From assembly GCF_014656215.1 (NCBI RefSeq), contig NZ_BNBZ01000001.1, positions 372,001 to 436,000 on the forward strand: a DNA stretch of 64,000 bases, given 5' to 3'. Of the stretch, positions 35,950 through 43,667 are shown piece after piece. A program made the translations under genes and the position numbers. The notes beneath the pieces are model-generated. The model saw only the letters and a program-made list of their open reading frames with translations, was not told the DNA's origin and searched no databases. Within the stretch, counting starts at the first letter, position 1, and the number at the start of each line of letters is the position of its first letter. Source of the stretch: Streptomyces zaomyceticus. GTDB taxonomy: Bacteria; Actinomycetota; Actinomycetes; Streptomycetales; Streptomycetaceae.

Positions 35950-37998
35950 TCAGTTCCCCCGCTCCGGCGGGCCCGGCAGCTGACGCGTCGGGTCCGCCGT
36001 CGCGCGGCCCCTGGCCAGCACCTCCCGGGTGCGCTGGAGGCGCAGCGCCAGCTGGACCTCCAGGACCTGGCCCGGCTTCTGCCACTCGGGGCCGAGGAGT
36101 TCGCCGATCCGCTCCAGGCGGCGCGAGACGGTGTTGGGGTGGACGTGCAGTGCCTCGGCCGCGTTGGTCGGGCTGCCGCCGGAGGCGAAGTACGCCTCCA
36201 GGGTGTGGGTGAGGTCGGTGAACCGCTCGGCGTCGTAGTCCAGTACGGGTCCTATCGCCGCCTCGACGAAGCCGTCCACGTCGTTGTCGTCGGAGAGCAG
36301 CAGCCCGAGGAAGCCCAGGTCCTGCACGGAGGCGGCCGAGCCGGTGCCGCCGAGCGCGCTCATCGCGTCCAGGCAGCGCCCGGCCTCCTGGTGCATCCGG
36401 GCGACACCGTCCGGGCTCCAGCCGGGTCCGGCGGCGGCGACCGAGACGGGGTGGCCGAGCAGCGGGGAGAGTTCGGCGGCGACGGCCTTCGCCGCGGCGG
36501 AGGCGTCGATGCCGGGGAGCAGCAGCACGATGCAGCCGCCCTGCACGGTCTTCAGACCGGTGAGGCGGTACGCGTACGAGGACGCCCACACCACGGCCCG
36601 GCCCTGCTCGCCGCCCTCCGGCCGCGCGAGGACGAGCACATGCGGTTTGCGCAGGTCGACGCCGAGACGGCGGGCGCGCTGGGCCATCTGCTGCGGTGCG
36701 TGCGGCGGGTCGGCGATGAGGTCGTCGAGGAGTTCGTCGCGTACGGGTCCCTCGGCGACGGCCGTGGAGCGCCGCATGAGGAGGAGGAAGGCGACGGACT
36801 GGGCGGCGAGTTCGAGGAGCCTCTCGTCCTCGCCGGTGAGGCCGCCGGCGGCACGGATGACGAGGCCGCCGAGGTCCTCGGAGCCGGCGAGGACGGGGGC
36901 GACCCAGGTGTCGTCGTCGGCGAGGACGGGGCGGCGCCGGGCGTGCGCGTCGAGCGAGGCCTTGGCGACGGCCTCCTCGTCGAAGCCGGGTATGTCTCCG
37001 GCGGTGGCGAGGAGACGGCCGCCCTGGTCGCGGATCATCACGGTCGCGTCGAGGGCGTCGGCGGCGGCCTTGGCGACGTTGCACAGGTCGCCGCCGGAGA
37101 GGACGAGGTTCATGATGCGGCCGTGGGCCTCGCTGACGTGCCGCATCCGGGTCAGGCTGGTGCGCACCCGGGAGCTGTCCCGTTCCAGTTCGGAGACCTC
37201 GGCCCGGGTCCGGTCGAGGAGTCCGGCCTTCTCGACGGCGAGGGCGGCGAGGTCGGCGAGCGCGGCGAGGAGCCCGATCTCCTCGGCGGTGTGGTCGCGG
37301 ACGCGCCGGTCGGCGCCGTGCAGGGCGCCGATGACGGTGTCGCCGCTGCGCAGCGGGGCGGCCATGATCGCGTGCAGGTCCTCGCCGCGCAGGGCTGCTT
37401 CGGCGGCCTCGTCGAAGGCCGGCGCGTGGACGCCCGCGTCGAGTGAACCGGAGGGGGCGAAGCGCTCGTCCGCGAGGTAGTCGGCGGTCCAGACGGGCTC
37501 GCCGTGGGCCTGGACGGCGCCGCCGAGTCCGTATCCCTCCGCGATCCTGAGCCCGGGGGCGAGCCGCGGCCCCTCGGTGCCGTGACCGGCGCGGGAGCCT
37601 TCGGTGGTGTGGACGTAGCAGGCTCCGTGCGGGCCGCGGAGGGTCACGTACGCGAGGTCGAGGCCGAGGAGCCGGCGGGCGCGGCGGGTGATGACGCGCA
37701 GCAGGCTGTCGAGGTCGTAGGAGAAGGTCAGGTCGCGGGCGGTGTCGGTGAGGGCGGCGATTCCGGCCTCGCGACGGGCGTCCTGTTCGCGGGCGTCCCG
37801 CTCCCGGCCTTCCCGGACCTCGTCGGCGAGGGCGACGGCCCGTTCGAGGCGGGCGAGTTCCGTGTCGGGGAGTCCGGCGGTCCGGGCCTCGGCGAGGAGG
37901 GTGTCGAAGTGGGCGGGCGGGGCCTGCCGGGCGAGCAGTTCGAGGACCGTGAGCAGCGCGTCGGCACCACCGGCTCCGTCCGCGCCGTGCAACGTCAT
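35950..37998 (-). CDS. PucR-family transcriptional regulator with GAF domain
   Basis: 682 residues from ATG 37998; GTG 38034 would add 12 residues but has a poorer ribosome site. A helical N-terminus (about 1-95) precedes a GAF-type sensory domain (about 100-265: LLRVITRRARRLLGLDLAYVTLRG, AIMAAPLRSGDTVIGALHGADR). A coiled-coil and a second PAS/GAF-like region follow. The C-terminal PucR helix-turn-helix (HTH_30) is LEAYFASGGSPTNAAEALHVHPNTVSRRLERIGELLG. Relatives control purine, amino-acid or proline catabolism. The uricase gene at 32.6 kb is a possible target, by inference only. The SARP gene lies 190 bp upstream on the same strand. Confidence 0.9.
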   Translation of the reverse strand: MTLHGADGAGGADALLTVLELLARQAPPAHFDTLLAEARTAGLPDTELARLERAVALADEVREGRERDAREQDARREAGIAALTDTARDLTFSYDLDSLLRVITRRARRLLGLDLAYVTLRGPHGACYVHTTEGSRAGHGTEGPRLAPGLRIAEGYGLGGAVQAHGEPVWTADYLADERFAPSGSLDAGVHAPAFDEAAEAALRGEDLHAIMAAPLRSGDTVIGALHGADRRVRDHTAEEIGLLAALADLAALAVEKAGLLDRTRAEVSELERDSSRVRTSLTRMRHVSEAHGRIMNLVLSGGDLCNVAKAAADALDATVMIRDQGGRLLATAGDIPGFDEEAVAKASLDAHARRRPVLADDDTWVAPVLAGSEDLGGLVIRAAGGLTGEDERLLELAAQSVAFLLLMRRSTAVAEGPVRDELLDDLIADPPHAPQQMAQRARRLGVDLRKPHVLVLARPEGGEQGRAVVWASSYAYRLTGLKTVQGGCIVLLLPGIDASAAAKAVAAELSPLLGHPVSVAAAGPGWSPDGVARMHQEAGRCLDAMSALGGTGSAASVQDLGFLGLLLSDDNDVDGFVEAAIGPVLDYDAERFTDLTHTLEAYFASGGSPTNAAEALHVHPNTVSRRLERIGELLGPEWQKPGQVLEVQLALRLQRTREVLARGRATADPTRQLPGPPERGN

Positions 37999-38187
37999 GG
38001 CCCCATACCCCCGTGGTCGAGCGAAATCGGGCACCTGGGAGGAAACCCGTCCTGCTCGCCGAAACTAATTCGGCTTCGGGAGTCGGTCAACGGTGAGTTG
38101 CCGCACTTCATTCCCCGTCACGGCCCCGCCGTGACGGCGCGGTTCCCACCGCGGTCCGCATGGCGGTACCGGCGTTCCGTCAGGTGG

Positions 38188-39069
38188 TCAGCCGACGGAA
38201 CCCGCGGGTACGAGCCCGGCCCTGACCGGGCTGTACTGGGCGGGGACGCGGGGCGCGTACACGGGACGGACCGTGGTGTTCCGCACGGCGAGGACCGAGC
38301 GCTGGAGGCGGCGGAGCCGCGCGGAGGGCTCCATGCCGGTCTCCCCCTTCAGGGCCGCGCGCAGCCGCTCGTACACGGTGAGGGCCTCGTCGTACTGTCC
38401 GCAGCGCAGCAGGGCCACCATGTAGTGGGCGTGGAGCGGCTCGTTGGTGCGGTAGCGGGCGACGAGCCCGGAGAGCTCGGAGACGAGATCGGCGTGCCGG
38501 CCGAGGCCCAACTGCGCTTCGACCCACTGGTCGAGGACGCTCAGCCGGGAGGTTTCGAGGCGTTCGATCTCTCTGCGGAGCCGGGGCCCGGCGGCGACGC
38601 CCGCGTAGGGTTCGCCGCGCCACAGGGCGAGCGCCTCGCCGAGTCGGAGCGCGGCGCGCGGAAGGTCGCCCGCCTCCATGGCGCGGTAGCCGGCGCCCGC
38701 CGCGCGCTCGAACTGCCAGACGTCGTTGACCCCGCCACCGGTGTCGAGCCGGTAGCCGCCGGGCTGAGAGACGAGGATCGCGTCGGCGGTGCGCCGGTCG
38801 GACCAGCCGGGGGCGGGGTCCGCCGGAGCGGCACCGCGCAGCGCACTCGCGATGAGGGTGCGCAACTCGGCTATGTAGGACTGGAGTTCGGCGCGGGCGC
38901 CCCATGGAGCGCCGGACGGCCAGAGCTCCTCGGTGAGCACCGTCACGGGGACGACCTGGTCGGCACTGGCGGTGAGCAGGGCGAGGAGCTGCCGGGGCGC
39001 GGCCGATGTCGGGGTGATCGACACCCCCTGCTCACGTACCGACAGTCCCCCCAGAATCCGGACGTCCAC
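38188..39069 (-). CDS. SARP-type (BTAD) transcriptional regulator
   Basis: 293 residues from GTG 39069 with GAGGGGG upstream. The OmpR-like winged helix covers residues 1-100 (MDVRILGGLSVREQGVSITP, PRQLLALLTASADQVVPVTVLTEELWPSGAP, AELQSYIAELRTLI, GGYRLD). The bacterial activation domain follows (FERAAGAGYRAMEAGDLPRAALRLGEALALWRGEPYAGV...HYMVALLRCGQYDEALTVYERLR). This is the small ActII-ORF4/RedD class without an ATPase domain, normally a pathway-specific activator of antibiotic clusters. No biosynthetic cluster is visible within 30 kb either side. A near-consensus promoter lies 45 bp upstream. Confidence 0.92.
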   Translation of the reverse strand: MDVRILGGLSVREQGVSITPTSAAPRQLLALLTASADQVVPVTVLTEELWPSGAPWGARAELQSYIAELRTLIASALRGAAPADPAPGWSDRRTADAILVSQPGGYRLDTGGGVNDVWQFERAAGAGYRAMEAGDLPRAALRLGEALALWRGEPYAGVAAGPRLRREIERLETSRLSVLDQWVEAQLGLGRHADLVSELSGLVARYRTNEPLHAHYMVALLRCGQYDEALTVYERLRAALKGETGMEPSARLRRLQRSVLAVRNTTVRPVYAPRVPAQYSPVRAGLVPAGSVG

Positions 39070-39534
39070 CTTGCCCCCTCAGTGTCTGTGCGGTGTCAGC
39101 GCGCGGGTTGACTCTCGATGATTAGAAAAGACCCCCGTAGGCATGTCAATAAGAAACCGGAGGGTACGGAAACCCAACCCCGGATATCGGGGTCATTCAC
39201 CCCCTTTGTAGGGGTATAAGGGCGGAGGATTTTCGTCACTGGCGCAGACCAGTACATGCCGGAAGACTGTTTCCGGACTCGTAGGTACGCTTTCGCAGGG
39301 TCCTTGCGGATGCGGGAGAGGCCGACACGCGCGAGTTCACGCCAGAAACCGCCCGCCGGGTACGGTTCCGGAAGCGGCCCCTCCGGGACAGTCCGGACAA
39401 ATACCCCGAGCGCTGCGGGGCCGACACCTGTCCGGCGGAGGGCTTCACGGCGGACGGCGCCGTCGAGGCCGACTGTGCGGCGGACGGCCGTGCGGCGGCG
39501 GCCGCGGGGCTACGCGACGGCGGCGGCTGCGGAG
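39070..39534. other. 465-bp region between DUF1772 gene and SARP gene
   Basis: The left part (39115-39300) is AT-rich for this genome and carries the SARP promoter at 39121-39149 and a hairpin ACCCCG-GATAT-CGGGGT (around 39178-39194). A second dyad follows, CCCC-CTTTGTA-GGGG, running into TATAAG. The right part is GC-rich with no convincing gene; a 70-residue minus-strand frame at 39236-39448 has no ribosome site. Confidence 0.6.
39121..39149 (-). promoter_or_regulatory. consensus HrdB/sigma-70 promoter of the SARP gene
   Basis: Read on the minus strand: TTGACA (39149-39144), a 17-bp spacer, TCTAAT (39126-39121). The -35 is a perfect match and the -10 differs at one position from TATAAT. The start site would be near 39114, leaving a 45-nt leader before GTG 39069. 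Confidence 0.8.
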
Positions 39535-40002
39535 CTACAGGACGGCGGCGGCGGTCAGCAGGCCGAACGCGACGACGATCAGCGGCGTACGGATCCCGTG
39601 GAAACCGTTCCAGCGCTTCTCGAACGCGGCGCGGACGGCCGCCGGCCGGTCACCGGTGGCCTCCGAGGCGGCGAGGGCGTTGTTGAGCGGGATGTTCCCG
39701 CCGAGGGTGACCGCGTGGTTGAGGGCCGCGCACACGAGGCCCCCGAGGACCAGCCACTTCTGGGTGTCCGTACGCCCGTCGCCGGGGACGAAGAACGCGG
39801 CGACGGGGAAGGCGATCACACCGAGGAAGACGACCAGGAACACGCCCCTGGGCACGGCTTCGTTGATCCGGCGCATCACGGTGACGAACTCGGCGTCCGT
39901 CAGACGGGCGAGCGCGGGCATGATCCCGGTCTGGAAGATGAGCATGAATCCGGCGTACAGGCCGGTGCATCCGACGGCGAGGGCGAGCAACAGGGAGGCC
40001 AT
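39535..40002 (-). CDS. DUF1772 (anthrone oxygenase-like) membrane protein
   Basis: 155 residues from ATG 40002. Four membrane helices: residues about 3-24, 50-70, 83-102 and 137-155. Conserved features include MRRINEAVPRGVF, HAVTLGGNIPLNNAL (with the H and N-x-P-L-N motif) and FEKRWNGFHGIRTPL. The DUF1772 family includes fungal and bacterial anthrone oxygenases and many uncharacterised membrane proteins. No polyketide genes adjoin it, so the activity is unproven. Confidence 0.85.
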   Translation of the reverse strand: MASLLLALAVGCTGLYAGFMLIFQTGIMPALARLTDAEFVTVMRRINEAVPRGVFLVVFLGVIAFPVAAFFVPGDGRTDTQKWLVLGGLVCAALNHAVTLGGNIPLNNALAASEATGDRPAAVRAAFEKRWNGFHGIRTPLIVVAFGLLTAAAVL

Positions 40003-40189
40003 GCGGCCATTCTGACCCGCGAACGGCCGCCGTGACCCGCACACGACCGGTTCCGGTCCGGCCCGCCCGTCGCCCGCCGACCGCAGCACGGGGGCCGCGG
40101 CCGGCCCGCGCCGGCCTGCCGCCCACCGCCCGAGGCCTGCCACCCGAGGCCCGCCGCCCCGGGCCCGCCCCCGCGAACCGCCGCCCGCG

Positions 40190-41812
40190 TCAGCTGTAGG
40201 GGTCACCCGACTTCAACTCGCCCTCGCGCGTGGGCTCTCCGTCCGGCGCCCGACCCGGCCCCTCGGACCGTCCGAGCAACCGGTCGGCCTGCCGCACGGC
40301 CTCGGCCAGCTCCCGGACCACCGCCGAACCCGACCGGCCGGCGATCGACTCGGCGCGCTCCGCGAGCGCCGGGAGCCCCGGGGCGCCCGGCAGCCCGCCG
40401 CCCCGCAGCGTGTCCGCGAAGTAGGCGCTGATCGCCGTCAGTTGCAGACTGTCGTGCCCGCCGCCCCAGATGTCGGCGGTGAGACCTGCCGTCCCGACCG
40501 TGCCGGACCGCTCGTGCGGGGCGCGGGTCGCCGGGTCCAGCCAGCGGACGGTGGCGGTGGCCACCGGGCCGGTCGCGCCGGGCCTGGTCCGCACCGCGTA
40601 CAGCGCGGTGACGGTGTGCCCGGCGCCGACCTCGCCGCCGTCGACCCCGTCGTTCCGGAAGTCCTCGTCGGCGACCTCCCGGTTCTCGTAGCCGATCAGC
40701 CGGAACTTCTCGACGGTCCGCCGGTCGAAGGAGACCTGCGCCTTGGCGTCGCGGGCGCGCAGCTCGACATGGGCGGGCAGCTGGTCGACGAAGACCTTGC
40801 GGGCCTGCGCGGAGGTGGAGACGTACGTGGTCTGGCCGTCGCCCCGGTCGGCGAGCCGCTCCATGAACGCGTCGCCGAACTCGCTGCCCACCCCGACGCC
40901 GAAGAGGGTGATGCCGTACTTCCGCCGCTCCGCGTCGATGCGTTCGAGGATCGTCCCCGCCTCGGTGGCACCGGTGTTGGCGAGCGCGTCGGAGAGCAGG
41001 ACGACCCGGTTGGTGGCGCCCTTCCGGTGACCGTCGACGGCGACGTCGTAACCGGTGCGGACGCCCGCCTCGACATTGGTGGAGGAGCTCGTCGCGAGGG
41101 AGTTCACGACCTCGCGGATCCGGCCGCGGGCCTCCCCCACCCGGGTCATGGGCAGCCGGGTCTCGGCCGTGTCGCTGAAGGTGACGAGGGCGATCGAGTC
41201 GTCGTCGCGGAGCTCGTCGGTGAGCAGACCGAGGGATTCCTTGACCAGGTCGAGCCGGCCCGGCTCGTCCATCGATCCGGAGACGTCGACGACGAAGGTG
41301 AGGGCGGCGGGCGGGCGTTCGCCCTTCCTGTCCGCAGCGCGGGTGGCGAGTCCGACCCGGACGAGGGACCAGCCGTCCCGGTCGGCCCGGGCCCCGTCGA
41401 GGGTCACGCTGAAACCGTTGTCCGACGGGCGCGGATAGTCGGGACGGAAGCTGTTGACGAACTCCTCGGGCCGTACGGTCGCCGGGTCGGGCAGCCGCCC
41501 CTCGGCGAGGGTGCGGCGGGCGTAGCCGTACGAGGCGGTGTCCACGTCCAGGGCGAAGGTGGACAGGTAGTCGGGGGCGGGTGCCGCGGAGGGCCTGGCG
41601 TCCTCCCGTACGCCCTCCGGGTTCGCGCTGCCCGCTCCGTCGGGGGCCGCCGGGGCGGTGCGGCCGGTCTCGCGTGCCGACCGGTCGGCGGTGCCCGCGT
41701 CGTTCCCCGCGCCACAGCCTCCGACGGCGAGTCCGGCCGCGAGCAGACCCGCCACGGTGACCGAGAACCGGCCACGGCGGCGCACGTCCACCCTCTGGGT
41801 GTGTCGTTCCAT
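40190..41812 (-). CDS. VWA-domain lipoprotein, YfbK type
   Basis: 540 residues from ATG 41812 with GGGGGAGA upstream. A lipoprotein signal with lipobox LAVGGC (Cys33) is followed by a disordered linker. YfbK_N comes next (STFALDVDTASYGYARRTLAEGRLPDPATVRPEEFVNSF), then a complete VWA domain with MIDAS DVSGSMDEPG, VTFSDTAETR and LLSDALANTGATE. The DUF3520-type C-terminus follows (VELRARDAKAQVSF...YENREVADEDFRNDGVDGGEVGAGHTVTALY). It is an exported, membrane-anchored metal-dependent adhesion protein; its ligand is unknown. Divergent from the regulator gene at 41974. Confidence 0.92.
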   Translation of the reverse strand: MERHTQRVDVRRRGRFSVTVAGLLAAGLAVGGCGAGNDAGTADRSARETGRTAPAAPDGAGSANPEGVREDARPSAAPAPDYLSTFALDVDTASYGYARRTLAEGRLPDPATVRPEEFVNSFRPDYPRPSDNGFSVTLDGARADRDGWSLVRVGLATRAADRKGERPPAALTFVVDVSGSMDEPGRLDLVKESLGLLTDELRDDDSIALVTFSDTAETRLPMTRVGEARGRIREVVNSLATSSSTNVEAGVRTGYDVAVDGHRKGATNRVVLLSDALANTGATEAGTILERIDAERRKYGITLFGVGVGSEFGDAFMERLADRGDGQTTYVSTSAQARKVFVDQLPAHVELRARDAKAQVSFDRRTVEKFRLIGYENREVADEDFRNDGVDGGEVGAGHTVTALYAVRTRPGATGPVATATVRWLDPATRAPHERSGTVGTAGLTADIWGGGHDSLQLTAISAYFADTLRGGGLPGAPGLPALAERAESIAGRSGSAVVRELAEAVRQADRLLGRSEGPGRAPDGEPTREGELKSGDPYS

Positions 41813-41973
41813 GTCATCTCCCCCTCTTGGTAAGGCACTTGTGAATGTGACGAACGAGCGGCCCGCTGGGAGCAGTCGAAGGGGTTGCGGATGGATCTCG
41901 ATGCGGCAACGGTGATCGCCGCGACAACCGGTGGCATGGATTCGCCATCCTTCTCAACAGGGGTTGTCACCGT

Positions 41974-42747
41974 GTGCAGTCGCATGCGTACATGGAGTGG
42001 ACATCGATCGGGCGGGGGTGGTCAGCGGTGGCAGAGAGCGCGGGCTCCGTGATGCTCGCCCGTTCGGCGATGAACCGGGCCGCGACCGAGGGACAGCGGC
42101 CCGCGGGGCGCCCGGTCCGGGGTGCGCGGCGCATCAGCGCGGCGCTCGCCGGGCTGGCCGCTTCCACCCGGTACGAGCTGTTGACCTTCGACGACCCGGT
42201 CGCGTCGGCGGGCTGCGCGATCCCCGAGCCGTTCCTGGAACTCGCGGGAGCGTGCATGCGGGCCGCGGCCGAGCGGGCCGGCGAGGTCAGACGGATCGTG
42301 CCGCGCCATGCCCTGTCCGTACTGGAGGGCGGTCCGCGGATTCCCGGCCGGGCCCGTCTCGCGGAGTCGATCCCGTTCAAGATGATCGTCGTCGACCGGA
42401 CGGTGGCCGCGGTCCCGCTCGACCTGGAGCTGCTCTACAACGGGCTGCTGCTGATCCGGGACCCGGTGGTCGTGCAGGCCCTGGCCCGGGCCCATCAGGC
42501 CTGCTGGGTGACGGCCGAGGAGCTGACGTACGCGCAGGTGCCCCCACCGCCGCCGTGCGATCTGCCACCTCAGCTGCGTCCGGTGCTCGACGCCCTTCTG
42601 TCGGGGGTCACGGACGAGACGGCGGCGGCCAGGCTCGGCATGTCCGCGCGGACGTACAGCCGCCGGGTGGGCGAACTGATGGCGGCCCTGGGCACGACGA
42701 GCCGCTTCCGCGCGGGCGCGGAAGCGGCTCGAAGGGGGTGGCTGTGA
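41974..42747 (+). CDS. LuxR-type helix-turn-helix regulator, short TrmB-like form
   Basis: 257 residues from GTG 41974; Met7 (41992) or later codons could be the true start. The N-terminal half resembles the effector domain of streptomycete TrmB/LuxR chimeric regulators (AALAGLAASTRYELLTFDDPV...VRRIVPRHALSVLEGGPRIP...LPFKMIVVDRTVAAVPLDLE is the recurrent pattern). The C-terminus is a LuxR HTH: LRPVLDALLSGVTDETAAARLGMSARTYSRRVGELMAALGTTSRFRAGAEAARRGWL. Full-length relatives begin with a TrmB winged helix of about 100 residues that is missing here. It is divergent from the VWA lipoprotein gene across 161 bp, which it may control. Confidence 0.78.
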   Translation: MQSHAYMEWTSIGRGWSAVAESAGSVMLARSAMNRAATEGQRPAGRPVRGARRISAALAGLAASTRYELLTFDDPVASAGCAIPEPFLELAGACMRAAAERAGEVRRIVPRHALSVLEGGPRIPGRARLAESIPFKMIVVDRTVAAVPLDLELLYNGLLLIRDPVVVQALARAHQACWVTAEELTYAQVPPPPPCDLPPQLRPVLDALLSGVTDETAAARLGMSARTYSRRVGELMAALGTTSRFRAGAEAARRGWL

Positions 42748-42791
42748 GAAGACCCCGAGCCCCCGGCGGCTCCCCGGGGTCCTCCTGGTGG

Positions 42792-43667
42792 CTACGACAC
42801 GATGTCCTTGCGGGCGAAGCCTCGGAAGGCGAGCGCGAAGAGGACGAGGGCGTAGGTCAGCGAGATCGCCGTGCCCTTCACCATGCCGCCCCACTCCAGC
42901 TGCGGCTGGAGCGCGTCGATCCAGGCGAACTGCCAGTGCGCGGGCAGGTACTCGCGCCAGTCGCCGAGCGCGGTGACGGCGTCCAGGACGTTGCCGACGA
43001 TGGTCAGGCCGACGGCTCCGCCCACCGCGCCCAGGGGCGCGTCGGTGCGGGTGGAGAGCCAGAAGGCCAGCCCCGCGGTGACGAGTTGGGAGGCGAAGAC
43101 GAAGACGACGGCGACACCGATCCGGAACAGCGCGTCCCCGGCGGGCACCGAGCCGCCGGTGGGCAGCTGGAGCGGCCCCCAGCCGTAGGCGACCGTGCCC
43201 GCGGCCAGGGCCACGAGCGGAAGGAGCACCATCGCGGCGGCGCTGTAGCCGAGGGCGACCGCCAGCTTGGAGGCGAGCAGTCGCGCCCGGGGTACGGGCG
43301 CCGCCAGCAGGTAGCGCAGTGAGGACCAGCTCGCCTCGGAGGCGACGGTGTCCCCGCAGAACAGCGCCACCGGGATGACGAGGAGGAAGCCGGCCGAGAC
43401 GAAGAGGCAGGTGGCCGCGAAGTTGGCGCCGGAGGCGGTCGCCGTGTCCATCAGGGTGATCCGGCCGTTGCCGCCGCCGTCCCGGTCGCCGCCGACCGCG
43501 AAGGCGATGATCAGGACGAACGGCAGGGCGACCAGGATCCCGCCCATCACGAGGGTGCGGCGCCGCTTCCACTGGCGCAGGGCCTCGACGCGCAGCGGCA
43601 GGGTGCGTCCGGCGCGGTAGCCGGGGGCGGAGTCCGCCGGGGCCGTGGGGGTGTCGAGCAGGCTCAT
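42792..43667 (-). CDS. ABC-2 type transporter permease
   Basis: 291 residues from ATG 43667, overlapping the fusion-gene stop (ATGA). Six membrane helices: TLVMGGILVALPFVLIIAFAV, FAATCLFVSAGFLLVIPVALF, GYSAAAMVLLPLVALAAGTVA, IGVAVVFVFASQLVTAGLAFW, GAVGGAVGLTIVGNVL and LTYALVLFALAFRGF. A cytoplasmic SWSSLRYLLAAPVPRARLLASK segment is typical of ABC-2 permeases. It pairs with the ATPase domain of the gene directly upstream. Exported substrate unknown. Confidence 0.9.
   Translation of the reverse strand: MSLLDTPTAPADSAPGYRAGRTLPLRVEALRQWKRRRTLVMGGILVALPFVLIIAFAVGGDRDGGGNGRITLMDTATASGANFAATCLFVSAGFLLVIPVALFCGDTVASEASWSSLRYLLAAPVPRARLLASKLAVALGYSAAAMVLLPLVALAAGTVAYGWGPLQLPTGGSVPAGDALFRIGVAVVFVFASQLVTAGLAFWLSTRTDAPLGAVGGAVGLTIVGNVLDAVTALGDWREYLPAHWQFAWIDALQPQLEWGGMVKGTAISLTYALVLFALAFRGFARKDIVS

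Noticed and set aside
34318..35960. A complete insertion sequence around the transposase-like gene.
   Set aside because: No matching terminal inverted repeats or target duplication on the two sides, and the first catalytic Asp is gone.
39236..39448. A 70-codon minus-strand frame in the SARP upstream region.
   Set aside because: No ribosome binding site, no conserved features, and atypical basic composition.
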